DNA of 64,000 nucleotides from Cheiracanthium punctorium (GCA_038373885.1 JAWZYV010012346.1:62001-126000); one strand, 5' to 3'; positions 43,870 through 56,243 are shown, numbered from the stretch's first letter. Numbers and translations: made by a program. Notes: generated from the sequence alone by a model not told the origin.

Positions 43870-45640
43870 TTTCAACTGAAATTAGAGATAACGTTTGAAT
43901 AATAAACTTTGGGTTAAATATAAAATGATATTAAACTATATCTTAAGAAGATATGTAATATCTTCTTAAGATGTGTAGCTCTTAAAATATTTATGAAAAA
44001 AATTCCGATACACTCCATTTTGTTATCTAGAAATATTAAAATACATTTCTTTTTCTCTGGTGACACCTAAACAGAACAAAACCCTTTAAGTAAGAGCAAT
44101 ATATATGTTTTCTCTATGTTAATTGATTTTCATGAGTGTTTTCTATTTTTTAAAAGGTAAAATGACAGCATTCCTCTAGTTTAATCAGTTTAGAAATGCT
44201 TGAAAAAAACGTTTTCCATTAATAAGAAAACAAAATATTTCAAGAAACTTTATATATTTTTTTAATTAGTCAATGTAAAAATTACTCTGATAAATTAACG
44301 CATTGACACATTTTCAAATATGAAAATCTATCTTCGTTAATGAAAAAAATTAATTTTTTGGAAAATAATACAAATATACTTTTTTCATAGCTTTAACAAA
44401 TTTAATGAAATCATTAAGATTCAAATCGTTTCATCGGACAGTTAAAAATTTAAACCAAGTTTTATTTGAAAAAGACTTTTTGTTAATTAAACACATTTGA
44501 AGTGTAAAGTCAAATGACTACCTACCACACTTGAAAAAGTAAACATTGAGAGAATTAATCGTTAATTAAAGTTTTGTCTATCGCTTGATTAGTAGAACAT
44601 TTTAAAAAGGGAAAATAAGACTTTTATTTATTGTATTGGAACATTGTATAAAAACTTTCGTAAAAGTACTTCATAAAGGAGTATTGTAACTAATCTATAT
44701 TTTGAACAGAAGTTGATACAAATACATTAATAGTTTGACCATCAAATATTTAATTCTTTCTGCTTATGTATTTTTACAAGAAAAAAAATTTAAACTATCA
44801 CTTATCTATTTATTAAAAAATATGGACGTAGGATGTGTAATAATTTTCATGCAGGAAGTAATAAGAAAAAACGTAAATAAAAAAGTAAAATTATAACCTA
44901 AAACAATGTAAAATGCAAAATTTATCTAATGATAATAAATGTAAAATTTAGATCATTTAATGTGAAGTGTTCTACATTTTGTAATAGATTTAATGTAGAA
45001 TGTTTCAAAATGTCGTGCAGAAACTTTTATGAAATGAAAGGTGCAACAATGCAGTTTTCACAAACTAAACTTCATAGTTTAAAATTATATTTTCTTTTGG
45101 ATGATTCAAATTTCGGTGAACAAGCATACTGATTATGATTGGCTTCCCATTAGTTATGATCACATTAATTAATCTCTTTATAAACAATAATGGTAACGGA
45201 ATATTGAGATTTATCACAATGTATCTGAATGTTTTGTTAAGTGAAACATTCACATCATGAGCTACGTAGAATTTTAAAAAATAAAGCGACAATTAGTTCT
45301 TATTTCCTTTAATGACAGTTGCTTTTACCAAAATTAATTATTTTCTAGATTGATCGACTTCATACAGTGGAAATGGAATTTTTCCAAGGAGGGTTGCATA
45401 TTTTTCTTCATTCTCAACATGTAACTCACTTTTAACAGTCATTCAAAGAACAATTCGCGGTAGTGACGCTTGGCGCAGAAAGTGTGTACCCGCATTTGTG
45501 TTTTTGCAACGGTGAGAGCAAGCAGTTCAAACCATTGTTCAAAGAAGTGGGCACCTTTCACAATCACTTTAAGTTTAGGCACGCTCTTCTTCAGTGTCTA
45601 AGTTGTGAGCTTAATTTACGAGGGATTGCTTGTTCGATCC
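43870..45640. other. No gene seen
   Basis: AT-rich. A perfect 15-bp-arm hairpin (ATCTTAAGAAGATAT) lies at 43940-43972. The ORFs of 61-75 codons have no features of a known family. Confidence 0.45.
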
Positions 45641-45654
45641 CGAACTAGCAAACC

Positions 45655-45843
45655 GGGGCCATCGTGATTGTACCGGGCCTGCTTGTGCACTCCGAAAGAG
45701 GCCTATGGACTATTCCTCATTGGTTAGATTCGGCCGTTAGATAACGTATCTGAGTGCTGGAGCCAATAAGCGGGCATCCGTAGGCCTCTTTGGATGGCTT
45801 ATCGGAGTGCACAAACAGGCCCGGTAGAATCATGATGGCTCAG
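45655..45843. mobile_element. MITE with long inverted termini and about 8-bp duplication
   Basis: The left end GGGGCCATCGTGATTGTACC and the right end, the inverse of CTGAGCCATCATGATTCTACC, extend into paired CCGGGCCTG and TGTGCACTCCG blocks, giving arms of about 50 bp. AGCAAACC flanks both sides (45647-45654 and 45844-45851). This is probably an hAT-type element. Confidence 0.75.
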
Positions 45844-45924
45844 AGCAAACCTTCGGAAGCCGCCTAATTCGAGTTTACGGTGTAGATGTGATATTATTGG
45901 CTCCAAAAGCTCTCTCGCCAACGA

Positions 45925-46134
45925 ATTACCAACTGGATAAGACACTAAAAATTGGTAAATTTCGGAAGCGTGGAGGTCCTGGGTTCTGTACCATCTCGCA
46001 GCTATCGATCTAACGGTCTGGAGTTTGAAAGGTTTCTCCAGATGTAACGTGAATACGCGTGTTAAAACTTCTTAAAAAGTCCTTCGCTCAAGACATTCCT
46101 CCTTTTGGCAGATATATCTCTAGTGTGCTTTACC
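45925..46134 (+). repeat. tRNA-derived SINE, family A, copy 4
   Basis: The head has CTGGATAAGACACTAA and GGTCCTGGGTTCTGTACC. The body has CGATCTAACGGTCTGGAG, CTCCAGATGTAACGTGAATA and AAGTCCTTCGCTC. It ends next to the TTAA MITE at 46139, which was probably inserted at or near its tail. Confidence 0.75.
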
Positions 46135-46138
46135 TTAA

Positions 46139-46320
46139 CCCTTTGAGGCGCAACCCTTTCCCAATACTGAAAGGCACAGCCAGCTGTCGTCAAACAAGGG
46201 TCTCTAGATCTGTGGCACGCGATGTACGTTTCGATCGTCCGCCATCTTGCTGGTAGTTAAATCGAGCGATGGCAACAGCTGCCCTTTTTCAGCTTTGGGA
46301 AAGGGTTGCGCCTCAAAGGG
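46139..46320. mobile_element. TTAA-flanked MITE, family B, intact 182 bp
   Basis: The left end is CCCTTTGAGGCGCAACCCTT and the right end its exact inverse GGGTTGCGCCTCAAAGGG. TTAA lies on both sides (46135-46138 and 46321-46324). It is piggyBac-like by target site and CCC start. The interior blocks recur at 14770-14945, 28100-28233 and 56755-56958, so this copy is the reference for the family. Confidence 0.9.
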
Positions 46321-46834
46321 TTAAAGGCATCACACAGATGCCTTGCCATGATGACTCTGCAGTGAAGTCACAAGGAAATGATAACTAACAAGTCACACAG
46401 CAGAATTTTTGTTCACGTCACATAATCATCAAAAGGTGACTGGCACTTAAATGACATACAAAGTCAATGCAAATCACGCGTCAATAGCATGGTGGAAGTG
46501 GCGTCACGTATTTGAGGCCTCATATTCCTATGCGATTCAGAAAAGTCTTACAGACATTCTAAGTAATTTTTCTACTCGACAGTTTGATAAAAAAAATAAA
46601 TAAATCCTGTAATAAAACCCTTCACTTAAGGCATAAGTCCTTTTCACTGCTTTTCAGCAAAATTCTTCATAATAGCTTGAAAATATAAAAACGCAATTTC
46701 AAACCTCCATTCACATTCAGTCAAATTTTTCAGACATCCTCTTCAACGCATTGTATTTGCTTACAAACGAAGCAAGTGAATTAAAGTTTTCCTGGCGTTT
46801 CAAATAGACATATACACAAAAAGTCAAACACTAG

Positions 46835-47091
46835 CGCAACAGCCCCTCTGCGGGACCAAGGCCTGCGCTGCCCAACCGCGCCTTCGCGACCATAGGCTCT
46901 GGGGTGCGGATGCATATGCCTCGGCCAGGTGGTCAGCCTGACGCGAAGCCCCCAGTGTTTGACCCCAAGCAAGCTTGGTCCTCATTTTATCGACCCACTC
47001 AAGGAATGAAAGGCTGAGTTGCCCAGCCCGGGATTCGAACCCCGGACCTGTGGGACAGCAGCGCGAGACGCTAACCATTACACCACTGGGC
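46835..47091 (-). repeat. tRNA-derived SINE, family B, copy 1
   Basis: The minus-strand head (47091 to 47021) is tRNA-like. The 7-bp acceptor halves GCCCAGT and GCTGGGC pair (one G-T), the A-box is GTGGTGTAATGGTTAGCG, and the B-box is GGGGTTCGAATCCCGG. The anticodon arm is not canonical. The body contains CTCAGCCTTTCATTCCTTG and GGACCAAGCTTGCTTGG. It shares this body with two copies at 60.3-60.7 kb. Confidence 0.8.
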
Positions 47092-47197
47092 TTGGACATA
47101 TACACACTCACGAAAAATTCCGAAATGAAATGACTGCTAGAATTTCTGTTACAATTTTATTAGCATTAGTTTCATGGACGTGTAATTTTATTACATA

Positions 47198-48519
47198 CTA
47201 GCTGCGTGCCCGTTCTTCGCACGGTAGGAAACGAAAAATTTCCTCACATGTGTAATTCGAATTAATTCCAGTGATGTGGAATCTAGAAAAAGCAAAATTA
47301 TTTCACTCTTGACTTAAAATTTGCGTCATATATGTAATAACCTGAGATCATTGCAATATAATGACACACACACACACACACAAAAAAAAAAAAAATCTAT
47401 GTCAGCGTCATTCGGTATCAAAAAAGTGAAAATGGACCGTTTGCAGTGAACTTCTCACTTTCAAAATGTCTTATTTCCTCAGACATGCTGTCTTTTAGGT
47501 TCACGTTTTAGCGTTAAATACCTCAGGCACTACATGAAATGGATATTTTTTTTAATTTTAAAAATACGTCACCCTCTCTTGCAACCCTTTACATAAAGAA
47601 AAGAGATAAGACTGCGCTATTTATACAGGCTTTAAAATTGTTTTTATAGATTATGCAGTTTAATTTTTCTTCTCACAAATAAATCCAGTATTTATAAAAG
47701 GAAATCGAGCCAAGCAAAGAAATCGTCTGCTTGGATATAAGAATAACTATGTACACAAAACGAAATCTTTGGAATGAGAAACTTTTTTCACGTTTTCAGA
47801 AGAGCGCTCGTTGTAATTGCTTCACAACGGGCGTTGACTTTTAGTTGTACAATAACAGTAGTATTTGGCGCATTAACGCAATAAACAACATCAACTGGCA
47901 ATTTTAATCATTGTTGCTGTATCCAGGACAACCAAACCGCAAGATATCAAACCGAAATTTTTTAAGCAGCTGCTACTGAAATTAAAATCCTTCTTTACTT
48001 AAAAATTCGTAAAAATTCTTCTAATTTATATTTTTCCTCCGTTCTTCTTTTAAAAGTGGGCGAATTGTGTGCTCCGTCTTTTGCCGAAATATAAAAAAGT
48101 TATGACTGATAGAATTCAAGATGCAGCAGTTTTAAAAATATTTTACGAAAGTCAGCGTCAAATTTAATTTTATTTGAAAAATTCCCAAAAATCTGCAAAT
48201 TATGTTACACAGTCTAAACAAACAGTTTTTAAAAGAAAATTTTTTACTCTATACGATGATGTAAATATCGTTTTCTTGCGAGTGCAATTACCGGCGTTAT
48301 TATGTATTACGCAAGAAAAATTGCTAAAAATCGGACAACACATAAAATAAAACATTTTCTAATTCGAATTTCGAAAAAATCTCTTCGAGGTGTGTCGAGA
48401 CCCGTCTTGGAGAATTTCCATACAAAATTTGGTAGGTCTACGATCACCCGTTTTGTAGCTACGCGAGACACAGACAGGCAGACAAACGGACAGTTTACAC
48501 ATTGCTTTATTTATATAGA
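47198..48519 (-). mobile_element. Non-autonomous Helitron, complete, 1.32 kb
   Basis: On the minus strand it starts TCTATATAAATAAAGCAATG after an A at 48520 and ends GCACGCAGCTAG before a T. A short hairpin (CCGT...ACGG) lies just upstream of the end. Near the 5' end TTTGTCTGCCTGTCTGTGTC parallels the TGTCTG repeat of the Helitron at 30478. No Rep or helicase frame is present. An AC microsatellite sits at about 47362-47382. Confidence 0.85.
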
Positions 48520-49820
48520 TATATCAAATAGTATGTAAGAGGAAGATTCTAAATAAAATTATTTGCAGTCAATTACAAGGAGAAAATTCTACAATGGTAT
48601 AAAATTGTTTTATTTTCCCAGTGCATTTCGTATAAACATAATCTATCTCTATCTCTTGTATCTGCCATAAATGTATCTTCAAAAATGTAAATATGAAAGA
48701 ACACATCTAGAATTCGATTATATTTTTAGGGATCATACTATTATTGAAAATAAAACCTTATTGCTTATCCATTTGACCCTACTATTACTTTCAGCGGAGA
48801 ATGCGATTATAGAAATATGTTTTATACAATGTCACACAAAGAAAGAAATACGTTTTTAATACAACTGTTTTTTTAGCTTTTGAAATGTAGAAAATACTGT
48901 TTAAGTTGTATTTGCATTAGAAAGTCGTTAGTAATTCTTATACAAAGGAAGGAAACACTGTATATTCTGGCGTATAACGCGTACCGGTATATTATACACA
49001 CCCGTATATTTCGACAGTTTTAAATTTTTGCACTAAAGAGCGTGCTTATGCGTCTGAATATGTGGTATGTGGATGTTTATGCCACTTCAACAATATTAGA
49101 AGGAAAATAAATGGAATACTAATGCCAGATGAGCAGTAACAAACAAACAAAAAAAAGGTGGGGGGAAAGAACTGGGAACATTGATGCCATTTTTTTATTG
49201 AATAGTTCAGTGTGGGTATCTCTCGTATTACAATAAACATTAAAATTAAATCATCTAAAAACATGTTGGAAATTAAACTGGAGCTTCATTAAAGCAAAGT
49301 TTAAAAATAAAAACGGTGTAATTAAATTTATTAATGAAATAGTATTTTAATATCTCTTCACATTCACAACCAGCCAAGTCTTTGTAATCGGAAATCCTTT
49401 TCCTAATTGCCTTATAAACTCTAAAACCGTCGCTGTCCAAGGGACAATTTCCTTATAGCATTTCCGTGAACATTGTTCAGTTCTTTTTTGGCTCTTTCCC
49501 ACACTCGTTCCCTGCACAGTTCGAAATTCAATTGTGTTATAAAACTAGGGTAAATATGGGTTGTTTACGATACTTCCTATAAATAAATTAACACTAATAA
49601 AATGAATTGTCATGAGCACGGTTTCTGAATAACAACATTATCCAGGAAAACGGTCTCGCTTTGGAGGTTTCAGACAAATAGAATAATAAATAGAATTATA
49701 AAAATAAAAACGCATTTAGGGAGCTTCATTTTTAACCTAAAAAAAATCCTGCAAAAATTTATTACATTTTAATTGAGGTTGTCTTTACAATAAAGAAATT
49801 ATAGCTCATATAGCATATAG
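48520..49820. other. No gene seen
   Basis: AT-rich. ORFs of 62-72 codons are not credible. Confidence 0.5.
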
Positions 49821-50064
49821 CATTGCGACGTCACAACATTTATGGTGGCACACTATGACTTTGCTACAGTATAAATGTAAGTGATGTGTTTGTGGTGACG
49901 GACAAATGGCCGCCTGGGATAGTTTTTCTGACGTTGCATAGTGACCATCATGGGTGTCACTAAATGAGAAATAGCACTGCGACATCTTTGTGTAGCATCA
50001 CACGTATGGCACGAATGAGTGCCACATTGTGACTAATTATCAATTACACTCCTATGTCACTCTT

Positions 50065-50290
50065 CAAAGTTGTTTGACACAAAGTTACGTCATAGAAATA
50101 ATGCAGTTACATCACATTTGCGATGTGGTAAACTTATCAAAATTTACCATTGCTAAGCGTCATTACCTTCATAATTGCTCATTCGTCACCGTCTCATGTT
50201 TTTGACACAAAAGGACGTCACAGAAATACTGCAGTTACATCACATTTGCGATGTGACAAACTTCTTGAAATGTAACGTCACCACAGCGTC
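50065..50290 (+). repeat. Two direct copies of a unit of about 129 bp
   Basis: GTTTGACACAAAGTTACGTC (about 50071) and GTTTTTGACACAAAAGGACG (about 50198) each lead into GCAGTTACATCACATTTGCG. Smaller related CATCACA and GTGCCACA motifs extend upstream to about 49820. Confidence 0.75.
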
Positions 50291-50323
50291 TTTACCAACA
50301 GGATTGCTCTGATAAAGCTCTTA

Positions 50324-50422
50324 CCCAGCAAACACACACAGGTTCTCTGAACGTCTATTTACGTTCAGAAAAGTCTTCTGAACGTTAATAGACGTTCAGA
50401 GAACCTGAGTGTGTTTGCTGGG
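50324..50422. mobile_element. Palindromic MITE, 99 bp, TA-flanked
   Basis: The left end CCCAGCAAACACAC and the right end GTGTGTTTGCTGGG sit between TA dinucleotides (50322-50323 and 50423-50424). Almost the whole element folds on itself through GGTTCTCTGAACGTCTAT and its complement. Confidence 0.8.
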
Positions 50423-50429
50423 TACTCTC

Positions 50430-51950
50430 TTATCTTCTACAACTGTGTAGACTTGACGGTGGAGATTCCCTTTCTTTGCCCAGTGTTCCTATCCCGCTTT
50501 AACTTTTGAAAGCCTTCTGAAATTCAGAGAGGTTCAAGAAATAACGAGTAAAATCATGCAAATGGTGTCAAGTAATCAAGCTTTGCCAATTTTTAAAGAT
50601 TTAATAGTAAATGGCCCCTTACACATTAACAAGAAAATCAAACAACGGTAGTTTAGAATTTCAAAGGAGTAATCACATTCCTTTTTCGTCCTTACTTCGT
50701 CAGTTTTATGAATTATTTAATTTAATTTCCATTTGGAAATTTTGAGAACGAATCTTTCCCAATCAGGCAAATTGTATTTCGTCACTGGATAGAAATATGA
50801 ACTACCTCCAAGAATTCTTAAATTATAAAATATAAATTTGCACTCACGAGGAAAATCTAAAATTGAATCTTCCTATAGCCTAAACTTATTTCGAATAGCA
50901 ATTGTAGCAGCTTTATATTCAAATCCACAGTCACACAGTTTCGTTGTCAGAAGCGTATCATGGGCGGTTGCCGAATAATGATAGTGAAGTCCTTATTTAT
51001 ATTTAAATTTTATGCAGTAAAAGGTGTAGAGGAGCCAAATGGTTATTTTCTGGAGTGCATCTTTGTGAAATATTTTATATATCTCTGGAAATTGTTAATG
51101 CCACGCCAGAATATTTACATTTAAATTCAATTATACAGTGTAAGTACAAAAGCTTTGGATGGAAAATTAAAAAAAGGTATTCCTTTCTCAATTTAAAACC
51201 TAAGTTAGTTAAAATTTTATCAGACGTATTGCAAGGTCATAACAAAGATTTAAAGCTTTTCATTGTCTAATTATTATTTATATATATTAATTACACATTA
51301 AATTTTAATTTTATTAATTTTCAATTATACATTAAAATTAATAAATATGCGTTATATTTGTGCTTTTAAAAAGGGCGCAGTTACATTTTCCATTATAAAA
51401 ACATCCATTCTCATGCGAAAGAGTAGTGAGAAATTTTACAGGTATCAATATGTTCAAGGACATAAATAATTTTTGGACAAGTCATGCCGACTTAATAGTT
51501 TAAATCCCCTGAATAACTAAATATAATTTAGAACCTTTTCAATGATCTAATTGCACGAGGATGAAAAAGCAAATAAATAAATAGCCTAACGTTATCCATA
51601 CCAATTACTAGACTGTTCAATATACCCTTCATGTGCGTTATTATTTATCCTATCTCATACATGTTTAAACATGAACTTGTGAACCAAAATCCATTGAAAA
51701 TATAACCATTGTAAACAAATAACCATTGTTTCAAATCTACAAAGATCACCTCTAAAATTAGATACCATGAGTCCTTCCTGTAGTACAACATAGCTGCCAG
51801 TTTCCGGCAATCAATAATTGCGTTTAAAATAAATAAATGTCACAAAAAATATTTTTAAGATCTTTTTATAGGGTTATTTAAAAAATGAAAAATAAAAGTT
51901 CCAAATATCTAATAAGCTTCTCAATGCTCAAAAAATAATTTAAAATGCCA
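50430..51950. other. No gene seen
   Basis: AT-rich. The 71-codon ORF at 51055 has no recognisable features. Confidence 0.5.
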
Positions 51951-51952
51951 TA

Positions 51953-53794
51953 TAGGGGAATGTAGTGTACCTTGGAGGTATGTGTACCTTGGAGGCACAT
52001 TGATTGTGCAGCCACTAGGAGAGATAAATTTAAACTAGTTGAATATATTTATTACTAGAGGCTCGTGGGAAATTGTTCTATGACTGATCAACACACGTGT
52101 TGCTGATGTAAAAAAAAGTTTGTTTTTAGCATCAAAAAGTTACATTTCAAGGACATATTGTTTTTCTTCCATAACTGTAAGTATTATATTTTGTTTTGAA
52201 CTAATAATCACAAGTTTAAAAGCATATTTTCAGCTACATTTATTACATTTGAAAATGGTTAAGTCTTAACATAATAAGATATGGCTTAAAATAATATAAT
52301 AAGACATTTTGTAAAGCCCTTGCTTGTAGTGTACCTTGGAGGTAGCTAATGTTGTGTACTTTGGAGGTATCACCAAGGTACACTTCCAAAATTTATTAAT
52401 AATTATGAGTAAAAGTTTTTAGAAAGTATTTATTTACTTTAATAACCAAAGTGCTGGTCAAATAGGCCTAAATTTAAATGTAGGACTGTTAAATTCCTGA
52501 AGTTGTAAACCTAAATATAAATTCAAAAGCAAAGTTATTTGAGCTTAGCATTGGACAGTAAATAAATATTTTAATAAATATATTATTAGGTTGTAACGAA
52601 AGTTTCCAGCCACCGCAAACATCGTCAGCACAGAGTTCTCGTTGGCGTATTTGCTCATATTTTGTCAAACGATTTTTGGCATTTGAAAGAAAGAGGTTTA
52701 CTTTATAACATTGTGTTGTGAAATCTGTAAAAAATATAGTTATCATTAAGTATAAGGTGTCTCAAATGGAACTATCACTCTAGAGGATTAGAACCATCAT
52801 TTACTTCCAGTTGTGTTGCAAAAAGTCAGCTACATAATATCAACGAATTATGAGTACAGCTTTAAGTACTATTGTTGTATCATGTGACACTGTGCAGGTT
52901 TGGTACCGAAAGTTCAAAAACAGTTATCTAAGGAGTTAGAAGCTAGTTTTTCAGGCAGATATGGCGGAAAACTTTCGTTACAACCTGATAGAATGTAGAA
53001 GTGTAATAATAATAGAGGCATTTAAAAATAAAGTTCTTTTATTAACAACTTAAAAACATATTACCATAACGTTGGCGTTAACAGCTGCAGTGATCATTCA
53101 CCATCTGCTACCATCACTACATTCACCATCGTTACAATCTGATAATAATTATTTATATATTATTGTTTCATGAATAATATTTTTTACAATTTTTAACACT
53201 TCGCATTTTTAGGAAAAATATCAGTTTGCATTTTTGAAAAATTATCATTTGGCATAAGTTTAGATCACCTGAACGTGGAATAGAACTAAATGGGTTGCAC
53301 ATAAAAGAGAAGATATTAAACAGTGGTTATTTTTATTTGACTAAACTTTATTTTATGCCTAAACTATTTCAACTTTATTATTTTTGTTATATGTACAATT
53401 TTATGTTTTAAAAACTGTAAATTTAAAAATAATTAGACTAATATTATCCCAAAGTAGGCCTATGCAAAGTCAGACTACTCTAAACAAATAATAAACCAAC
53501 TTTTCTTCATGCTGTGTAGTACTCCATCTGTTAAAAATAAATACCTCCAAGGTACACCATACCTACCTCCCTCCAAGGTACGCCACTAGTGGTATACCTT
53601 GGCTGTATTGTAAGCTATTTTTTAAATAATTAAAAATAAGTATAGAAATGTATTTGGACATTTTATAAAAATATATGCAACTCCTGAAATCCTTAAATTT
53701 ATGGAAAAGAATGTTTTACTGATATTTTCCGAACACTTTTTTTTGTAAAAAATCAAACTTTGAAAATACCTCCAAGGTACACTACCTTCCCCTA
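51953..53794. mobile_element. Element with GTACCTTGGAGGTA terminal motifs, 1.84 kb
   Basis: The left end TAGGGGAATGTAGTGTACC and the right end, the inverse of TAGGGGAAGGTAGTGTACC, extend to about 29 paired bp. CCATA occurs at both flanks, offset by one base on the right, and may be a short target duplication. The motif GTACCTTGGAGGTA or a variant occurs at least seven times, clustered toward the ends (51967-52000, 52330-52385, 53541-53605, 53766-53780). There is no transposase. A smaller TA-type element is nested inside. Confidence 0.65.
52588..52990. mobile_element. Nested element with AGGTTGTAACGAAAGTTT ends
   Basis: TATTAGGTTGTAACGAAAG at the left is matched by the inverse of TATCAGGTTGTAACGAAAG at the right, about 400 bp apart. 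The interior has no intact frame. The terminus resembles mariner-type ends. It lies inside the 1.84-kb element. Confidence 0.7.
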
Positions 53795-53799
53795 ACCAT

Positions 53800-55405
53800 A
53801 AAAAATATCAGATACACTTTTTTTGGCGGCTTTCAGAGTCTTCAACGTAAGTGATACCATGACTGTATACTCGCAGCTATTCAATTTTAAGCACTCAAAA
53901 GACTTTCTGGAAAGAAAGGCTCAAAACTTTATTCAAAACCACAAAAAGAATATTTCTGTGGAAAAGCAAGGTATACCTAATGTATTCAAAATATTCTCTC
54001 TGGGTGTCACTGAACCAGTATGTTTCTGAGGGATGTGCTTGGCATACAATAAAATATGCATCTGAAAGATAGATACGCATATTTAGATTTAAAGTTTTAG
54101 TTAGATTTAAAGTATTTCATTTTTCGTAAAAGTGAATCGCGTGGCAAATTTTTTAGTTTCGTTCGGCATGCGCATACTTAGGTAAACTTTTATTTGGGAA
54201 TTATTACAATTTTAAAAGGTTTTAGAAAAATTCATTTATATCTAGTCGCACGAAAGCCACCCAAAATTGACAACAGAGCGTAAAAAAAAAAAGAAATTAC
54301 TTAAAAAATGTAAGAGATCCTATTTTACTTCCATAAAATGGATATAAATTTCAATCAGCCGCTCTTATCCTCAAAATTGCATTAATCCGTGTCTGATTCG
54401 AAGTTTCCTTAGAATTTTCTTTTGTAACGATAACTTGAGAAGAAGAAAAAAAAAAGAAACTTACTTATTTTTTATAAGTCAAATCAATCCTCCTTTCTTT
54501 TAAACATGCGAATCGGTCAGTGATGTCCCCATACGAAGGCGTTGTTTTAATTCAGATATCAATAATTTTAAAACTCTTTAAAATTTCCCATGTTTAAAGA
54601 ATTTTCTCGCTCGCCATGTCCTCTAAATGCCAGTTCTTGCTTACTTAAAAACAATACTGCTTTGGTGGGTAATTGTCCATTCATAAGCGTCTATTCAGGC
54701 TTATCTTATTGATAAATTCAGCAATATAAAGTCGAGAGTTTTCCAAACATATATTCTCGTTACCCCCTCCCTCAGTTCTCGTCCGAGCCAATCAGTTAGT
54801 CGAGTTCTGAAGTTCAGCCGCCGTTAGAAAATCTTTCATCGGCTGTATCAGCTGCATACTCCCTATGCCGGAGAGGAACGGTGCTGCCAATTTTCTTTTC
54901 AGCGCTCTGGGCTGAACCAAAGATTTTTCCAATTGAATTGCGGGAAGATTAAAGTGCTTTTTTTCTGAATGAGCGAACCGGCCACAATACGTTTTTTTTT
55001 TTTTTTTTTTGGTTTTTTTCGGAGATTTTTTTAGTTTACCGTAGGAATTCCACAATTCTAATCTGAATTTAGGAAAATTAGTAGAATAAATTATTTTAAA
55101 GTATGTGCCGATAATTTCGAGTGCAGCCCGGCTGTACTTGATGTATCCCACGAGCCGCCACTGCGTGGTTGGGATGCGAAACAAACTAAACGGTAATGAG
55201 CCAGCTCGCTATAGTAGCGTTATGTCCAACTGTCGTCTTTGTTTTGTCGTCGTCGTCAAAAACGTGACTGACCTCGAGACATACATGCGACGATTTTAAA
55301 GAGGAGGGCGATTTTCTCTTGATTGTCTGCTATCAGAACTCTCTGAAGATTTGCTTTTTATTTTTTGGGAATTGTACCTACTCTCCAACTCTTCTGCCCT
55401 GTTGT
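53800..55405. other. No confident gene
   Basis: A 130-codon minus-strand ORF (54792-55184) reads through a 22-base T run that supplies a Lys-rich stretch. It has no recognised domain and is probably chance, although 54780-55260 is less AT-rich than its surroundings and could hold an exon. Confidence 0.35.
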
Positions 55406-55416
55406 AAAGTTTAGAT

Positions 55417-55554
55417 CAGGCGCGTAGCCAGGAAAATTTTTCGGGGGGGGGATATGAACTTATATGTGTATAAATAGACGGAATTTCGTCATTAATCCAA
55501 AAATTTCGGGGGGGATATATCCCGATATTCCCCCCCCCCCTGGGTACGCCCCTG
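55417..55554. mobile_element. hAT-like MITE (CAGGCGCGTAGCC family), copy 3
   Basis: The left end is CAGGCGCGTAGCCAGGAAAA and the right end is GGGTACGCCCCTG, 138 bp. It has a perfect 8-bp duplication GTTTAGAT (55409-55416 and 55555-55562). It is nearly identical to the copy at 19660-19798, including TGAACTTATATGTGTA and AAATAGACGGAATTTC. Confidence 0.9.
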
Positions 55555-56040
55555 GTTTAGATGATAGACTAAAAATTTCCTTATGCCTGCAAAGCCTTTG
55601 GTTATGTCTCTTTGTTCGTAAATTTACATACATTTATTTTTAGCTCATACTAAGGCCCACTTGTTTTTACCCGGCCATTACTCGTTCCGAATCACTGAAA
55701 ATTTTATAAGTACGATTATTGCCTTATCGCCCAGAGTTAAGATTCCACGGTAGTGTTCAATGGTTGGCAACAAAAAATAGACCATGAAACGAAAAGTGTC
55801 GGTACTTATTTCAATTAGGAAATATTTCTTATACCTATAACATTTACGAACACATGCAAAAGTCTAATCGCTTCTAACTAACCTATGAAAGTTGCTGTCT
55901 TAAGATATTTAACCCTTTGACGCACGGGCGCGGTAGTTGCGCCGTGAAACCAACTTCTTTCAGCGTTTTCATTGCTAGTCGCACAAAAAAATATGGTTAA
56001 AGGATCCCAACGCTGAAAAAGTGCTGCCGTTGCCAGTCAA

Positions 56041-56243
56041 CAGTCACTTCAAACTTTAGTCATAGCTGCCCGAGGCATAATAGCCGAGAGGTTAGCACGC
56101 TCTCCTTCCAGCCTAAAGGTCCCGGTATCGAACCCAGCCGCCGACGTTTGATGGAAGAGATTAAAATAACTTAAAATTTCAGCATAGAGGGGGAAAAATA
56201 AAGTATATGGGGCGCGGGCGCCCCGTGTATTTAGAAATTTTTA
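56041..56243 (+). repeat. tRNA-derived SINE, family C, copy 1
   Basis: AATAGCCGAGAGGTTAGCAC (A-box) and GGTCCCGGTATCGAACCC (B-box) are followed by AGCATAGAGGGGGAAAA and GCGCCCCGTGTATTTAG. It is a direct duplicate of 56284-56505, including the upstream CACTTCAAACTTTAGTCA. Confidence 0.75.

Noticed and set aside
47021..47091. Functional tRNA gene, because the acceptor arm pairs well
   Set aside because: The anticodon arm is not canonical and the sequence continues into a body shared with the SINEs at 60.3-60.7 kb.
54792..55184. 130-codon minus-strand ORF with a Lys-rich stretch
   Set aside because: The Lys run comes from a 22-base poly-T tract, and the rest shows no domain. Mentioned under the 53.8-55.4 kb region only.
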